DNA from: Firmicutes bacterium UBA5389
Lineage (GTDB): Bacteria > Bacillota > DTU025
Assembly: GCA_002409965.1 (NCBI GenBank)
Contig: DHON01000067.1
Location: 1 to 25,385, forward strand
DNA: 25,385 nt
Direction: 5' to 3'
Below, piece by piece: positions 22,456 through 25,385 of this stretch. The position numbers were made by a program, and so were the translations under genes. The notes beneath the pieces were generated by a model. That model did not search any database and had not been told where the DNA came from. It saw only the letters and a list, made by a program, of their open reading frames with translations. Numbering within the stretch: position 1 is the first letter of the stretch; the number at the start of each line of letters is the position of its first letter.

Positions 22456-23466
22456 TTACTTGGTGTACAGCTTGTCAGCGTCGACCCTCCACTCCGGCAC
22501 GACGTACTCGCCCTTGCGGATCTTCTCTGCCCACTCCAACGCCTTGGCGGTAGCCGCCTTGGAGGCTCTGTTGGACGCTTCGGGCGCAAGGCCTACTCCG
22601 TCTTCCTTGATGCCGAACACAACGGTGTGGCTGGCGAACTTGGGATCGAGGAGCATCTTAGTGCCTTCGAACACAGCCACTTCGACACGCTTGATCATGG
22701 AGTTCAGCACGTGGTTGGGCGCCACATGATTCTGGTCGGAGTCGACGCCGATTGCCCATTTGTCCTGCTCAACGGCTGCCTCAATGGTTCCAAGGCCGGT
22801 CTGGCCCGCGGCGTGGAACACAACGTCGGCGTTCTGGAGGTACATTCCCATGGTCACAATCTTGCCCTTGGCAGCATCGTTGAAAGTGCCCGTGTAGTTG
22901 GTCAAGATCTTGATCTTAGGGTTGGTCTTCCACACGCCCGCCTTGAAGCCGGACTCAAACCGCTCAATAACGGGGAAGTCCATACCGCCCACAAATCCTA
23001 CGATATTGGTTTTCGTGGTGAGCGCAGCGAGCACGCCCACCAGGAACGAGCCTTCTTGCTCCTTGAAGAGCACGCCCAGGACATTCTTCATGGCCTTGTA
23101 CTCTTCTTCGCTGTAGCCGTTGTCGATGATCCCGAACTTGGTGTTGGGGAACTGCTGCGAGACATTCTTGATAGCATCGGACATCATGAAGCCAATGCCC
23201 CAGATCACATCGTAGCCCTGCCTCGCAAGCCCAGCCAGGTTGGGCTCGTAATCGGACGGGGTGCGGGATTCGATATACGTGGTCTTGGCGCCGAGCTTCT
23301 CTTCCAGCATCAGCCGTCCTCGGTTTGCCGCGTCGTTGAACGACTGATCGCCGAGCCCGCCGATGTCGAACACAATGGCGACTTTCGGAGGCGCAGCCGA
23401 GAACACCGGTACTACCAGCGCGAATAGCATTCCGATTGCGAGTGCCAGCGATATGGTGCGCTTCAT
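22456..23466 (-). CDS. bmpA: BMP-family nucleoside-binding protein with cleavable signal peptide, no lipobox
   Basis: The solute-binding component of the importer encoded downstream (BMP/PnrA family). The 336-residue precursor starts MKRTISLALAIGMLFALVVP and has a probable signal peptidase I site near VFSA-APP (residues 21-26). The mature part shows the BMP pattern: KVAIVFDIGGLGDQSFNDAANRG near 29-51, the GYDVIWGIGFMMSDAIKNVSQQFPNTKFGIID segment, GFVGGMDFPVIERFESGFKAG and AAGQTGLGTIEAA. ATG 23464-23466 has GGGGAGG eight bases upstream. BMP proteins of Gram-positive bacteria are normally lipoproteins with a cysteine at the cleavage site, and no such Cys is present here. Either the protein is retained in another way or the envelope has a periplasm-like compartment. 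It is divergent from gdhA. Confidence 0.93.
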   Translation of the reverse strand: MKRTISLALAIGMLFALVVPVFSAAPPKVAIVFDIGGLGDQSFNDAANRGRLMLEEKLGAKTTYIESRTPSDYEPNLAGLARQGYDVIWGIGFMMSDAIKNVSQQFPNTKFGIIDNGYSEEEYKAMKNVLGVLFKEQEGSFLVGVLAALTTKTNIVGFVGGMDFPVIERFESGFKAGVWKTNPKIKILTNYTGTFNDAAKGKIVTMGMYLQNADVVFHAAGQTGLGTIEAAVEQDKWAIGVDSDQNHVAPNHVLNSMIKRVEVAVFEGTKMLLDPKFASHTVVFGIKEDGVGLAPEASNRASKAATAKALEWAEKIRKGEYVVPEWRVDADKLYTK

Positions 23467-23563
23467 AAAACCATCCTCCCCATGTAGGTTCTTGGACGCA
23501 TACAACTTCGATATTGCCTGACGAACTCCTTCCTGCGAATGAGTCAAGATTTCAGCGACTCCA

Positions 23564-23582
23564 CTCCTGCAGGAGCGCTCCT
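23564..23582. promoter_or_regulatory. Overlapping dyads between bmpA and gdhA (possible operator)
   Basis: Two perfect 12-base palindromes overlap by five bases: CTCCTGCAGGAG (23564-23575) and AGGAGCGCTCCT (23571-23582). They produce three alternating CTCCT/AGGAG half-sites. They lie in the 170-base gap between the divergent bmpA and gdhA starts, so a regulator bound here could control both. No convincing sigma-A promoter pair is visible in either direction; TAATAC at 23611-23616 is a possible -10 for gdhA. Confidence 0.4.
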
Positions 23583-23636
23583 TGAGATGTCGAAATGATA
23601 TGTATCGATCTAATACTCTTGTTTGGAGGTAGTGAG

Positions 23637-24887
23637 ATGGCAGGCAGCCAGTATGAACAGGTACTCGCCAGGCTCCGTGAGGCTTCCCGCATTCTCAAAC
23701 TCGAACCGGGCATCTTCGAGATCCTGGCCGAGCCCGAACGCACGCTGGAAGTAGCGCTTCCCGTGGAGATGGACGACGGCAGCGTCAAGGTCTTCATGGG
23801 ATACAGATGCCACCACTCCACAGTGCGAGGTCCGGCGAAGGGCGGGGTTCGCTATTCCATGGACGTATGCATGGACGAGGTCAAGGCGCTCGCGTCTTGG
23901 ATGACTTGGAAATGCGCGGTGGCCGGCATACCCTACGGCGGCGGCAAGGGCGGAATACGGGTCGACCCGGCGAGACTGTCGCAGAACGAGCTGAAGAGGC
24001 TCACCCGGCGATATGTATACTCCATCCTCCCCATCATAGGCCCGGAAAAAGACATACCCGCCCCTGATATGGGTACCAACGCGCAGATAATGGGCTGGTT
24101 CGTCGACACCTATTCTGTGTTCACCGGCGTGCTCAGCCCCGGCGTGGTCACTGGGAAGCCCATCCCCATCGGAGGTTCGCTGGGTCGCCGCGAGGCCACG
24201 GGCAGAGGCGTTGTGTTCGCAGTGCGAGAGCTTTTTGCCAGATTGGGCAAGAAGCCGTCTGAGATCGCCTGCGCCGTTCAGGGATACGGAAACGTGGGAT
24301 CTATCACGGCCGAACTCGCCCACGAGTTGGGCTGCAAGGTAGTGGGAGTCAGCGATATCACAGGCGGGGTGTACAACCCGGCCGGCCTGGACGTGCCGGC
24401 AATCAGCAAGTACGTCGCAGAACACAAGTTCATCGAAGGCTATACGGCGCCTGGAGTGAGCATCGTCTCAAACGAGCAATTGCTCACGTTGGACGTCGAT
24501 CTTCTCATTCCCGCCGCGCTACAGGGCCAGATCACCGAAGCCAACGCCGACCAAATTCGGGCCAAGTTCATCGTGGAGGGCGCCAACGGGCCCACATCCG
24601 CCGAGGCCGACCGGATCCTGGAGGAGAAGGGCGTACTCGTAGTGCCCGACATCCTGGCAAACGGAGGCGGCGTCGTCTGCTCCTACTTCGAGTGGGTGCA
24701 GAACCTGCAGAACTTCTACTGGACCGAAGAAGAAGTCAACACCCGGCTCGACGGCATCATGACTCGCAGTTTCGCCGAGGTGTGGGATTTCGCGAAGCAG
24801 CGTAATCTGTCCATGCGCACCGGCGCATACATCCTCTCCATCGGCAAGGTCGCCGAGGCCATCAGGATGAGGGGAATCTTCCCGTGA
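23637..24887 (+). CDS. gdhA: Glutamate dehydrogenase (NAD-type)
   Basis: Interconverts glutamate and 2-oxoglutarate plus ammonia. The 416-residue protein matches the small hexameric family. The substrate-binding lysine region GYRCHHSTVRGPAKGGVRY is near residues 61-79, the PYGGGKGGIRVDP loop near 101-113 and the catalytic Asp in PAPDMGTNAQIMGW near 138. The Rossmann motif reads VQGYGNVGS near 215-223, and the C-terminal VEGANGPTSAEADRIL is intact. The frame opens 14 codons earlier, but ATG 23637-23639 has GGAGGT six bases upstream. It is the only plus-strand gene here, divergent from the nucleoside importer and closed by a hairpin terminator. The overall pattern resembles the RocG/GudB catabolic enzymes, but cofactor preference cannot be settled by eye. 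Confidence 0.96.
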   Translation: MAGSQYEQVLARLREASRILKLEPGIFEILAEPERTLEVALPVEMDDGSVKVFMGYRCHHSTVRGPAKGGVRYSMDVCMDEVKALASWMTWKCAVAGIPYGGGKGGIRVDPARLSQNELKRLTRRYVYSILPIIGPEKDIPAPDMGTNAQIMGWFVDTYSVFTGVLSPGVVTGKPIPIGGSLGRREATGRGVVFAVRELFARLGKKPSEIACAVQGYGNVGSITAELAHELGCKVVGVSDITGGVYNPAGLDVPAISKYVAEHKFIEGYTAPGVSIVSNEQLLTLDVDLLIPAALQGQITEANADQIRAKFIVEGANGPTSAEADRILEEKGVLVVPDILANGGGVVCSYFEWVQNLQNFYWTEEEVNTRLDGIMTRSFAEVWDFAKQRNLSMRTGAYILSIGKVAEAIRMRGIFP

Positions 24888-24923
24888 CCGGAACGGCTTG
24901 AGCGGTCAAGGCACCGAAGCATC

Positions 24924-24964
24924 AACACGGGCCCCATTGCCTATCGCAGTGAGGCCCGTGTTTT
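24924..24964 (+). terminator. Intrinsic terminator after gdhA
   Basis: AACACGGGCC (24924-24933) and GGCCCGTGTT (24953-24962) form a perfect 10-bp stem with a 19-base loop, ending in TTTT (24961-24964). It lies between the convergent gdhA and rimO genes. The T-run is short, and the minus-strand side has almost none, so it mainly serves gdhA. Confidence 0.75.
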
Positions 24965-24968
24965 GGGC

Positions 24969-25385
24969 TCAGGCCCTCTCCGCAACCAGATCGTAGTCGC
25001 CGGCATCGGTGATCACAACATCCACCATCTCGCCTGCGGCCAGCTCAGCATCGCCAATGTATACCTTGCCGTCCACCTCGGGCGCCTCGGTATACGATCT
25101 GGCCTCCACCAGAAGGTCCGACTCATCCGAGGGCCCGTCCACAATCACCCGTGCCGCACTGCCTACCCGCGATTCTCCGAATTCACGGGATATGCGCGCC
25201 AGCGCCTCCATTGCAATGCCCCGCCGAGCGGCGGCAACCTCACCGGGCACCTGCCCGGGCATGTCGTGCGCGCGCGTCCCCTCCTCGGCTGAGAACTCGA
25301 ACACTCCCGCGCGCTCGGGCCGCACGATGTGGATGAAATCCATCAGTTCCCGGAAGTCCTCATCAGTTTCCCCGGGGAAACTGAT
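24969..25385 (-). CDS. rimO: Ribosomal protein S12 methylthiotransferase RimO, C-terminal part
   Basis: The end of a radical-SAM methylthiotransferase that modifies Asp88 of ribosomal protein S12. The 138 codons inside the window run from the end of the radical-SAM domain (FPGETDEDFRELMDFI, then GVFEFSAEEGTRAHDMPGQVP) through the C-terminal TRAM domain (ARVIVDGPSDESDLLVEARSYTEAPEVDGKVYI to DYDLVAERA). The FEFSAEEGTRA and DYDL segments distinguish RimO from MiaB. The 5' part lies beyond the right edge. The residue before FPGET is Ser, where the family has an almost invariant Gly. That codon belongs to a perfect palindrome ending the window, so it may be an assembly error. Confidence 0.9.
   Translation of the reverse strand: MSFPGETDEDFRELMDFIHIVRPERAGVFEFSAEEGTRAHDMPGQVPGEVAAARRGIAMEALARISREFGESRVGSAARVIVDGPSDESDLLVEARSYTEAPEVDGKVYIGDAELAAGEMVDVVITDAGDYDLVAERA
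25362..25385. repeat. Perfect 24-base palindrome at the window end
   Basis: The half ATCAGTTTCCCC (25362-25373) is followed by its exact reverse complement up to the last base of the window. It lies inside rimO. Because the palindrome ends exactly at the last base and alters a conserved residue, a fold-back at a contig end is a likely explanation. Confidence 0.7.

Overview
The window reads as chromosomal DNA from a GC-rich, probably endospore-forming member of the Bacillota (Clostridia- or Limnochordia-like). The reasons are the gene set and order: cinA-thpR-recA-recX-rny-ymdB-spoVS and prpC-ftsW-pbp-prkC-rsgA-rpe are both typical Bacillota blocks. In addition, recA carries a Bacillus-type LexA box, Shine-Dalgarno sequences are strong (AGGAGG types), and GTG and TTG starts are common. 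The genus cannot be told from sequence alone. I see no rRNA, tRNA, insertion sequence, prophage or CRISPR.

Layout. I call 25 genes. All but one are on the minus strand, so transcription runs mainly from high to low coordinates. From the right: a partial rimO (24969-25385) converges on the plus-strand glutamate dehydrogenase (23637-24887), with a hairpin terminator between them. Divergent from gdhA is a four-gene BMP-family nucleoside ABC importer (binding protein, fused ATPase, two permeases; 23466 to 18747). Next comes the rRNA/tRNA methylase rlmN, then an unlisted 48-residue membrane miniprotein, PP2C phosphatase, FtsW/RodA, class B PBP, PASTA kinase PrkC, the ribosome GTPase RsgA and Rpe. 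These are packed with 4-8 base overlaps or gaps of a few bases: a cell-wall and Ser/Thr phosphorylation operon.

After a clear extended -10 promoter (about 10418-10426) comes a second transcription unit: a one-TM protein of unknown function, a short FtsH-like membrane AAA protease, cinA and thpR. Then recA-recX follows under an SOS-type promoter. A further TTGACA/TAGAAT promoter and a structured leader precede rny, a 179-residue protein of unknown function, ymdB and spoVS. A GNAT acetyltransferase closes the run, with an intrinsic terminator at 218-237. Bases 1-217 hold no gene I can support.

Most interesting points: (1) the FtsH-like protease has lost the extracytoplasmic domain and is translationally coupled to a one-TM protein that could supply such a domain in trans; (2) a 48-residue TM miniprotein sits where an FHA-domain protein often lies next to prpC; (3) RNase Y probably starts at a non-canonical ATT codon behind a perfect Shine-Dalgarno; (4) the BMP binding protein has no lipobox cysteine; (5) a perfect 24-base palindrome ends the window inside rimO and replaces an expected glycine codon, which suggests an assembly fold-back.
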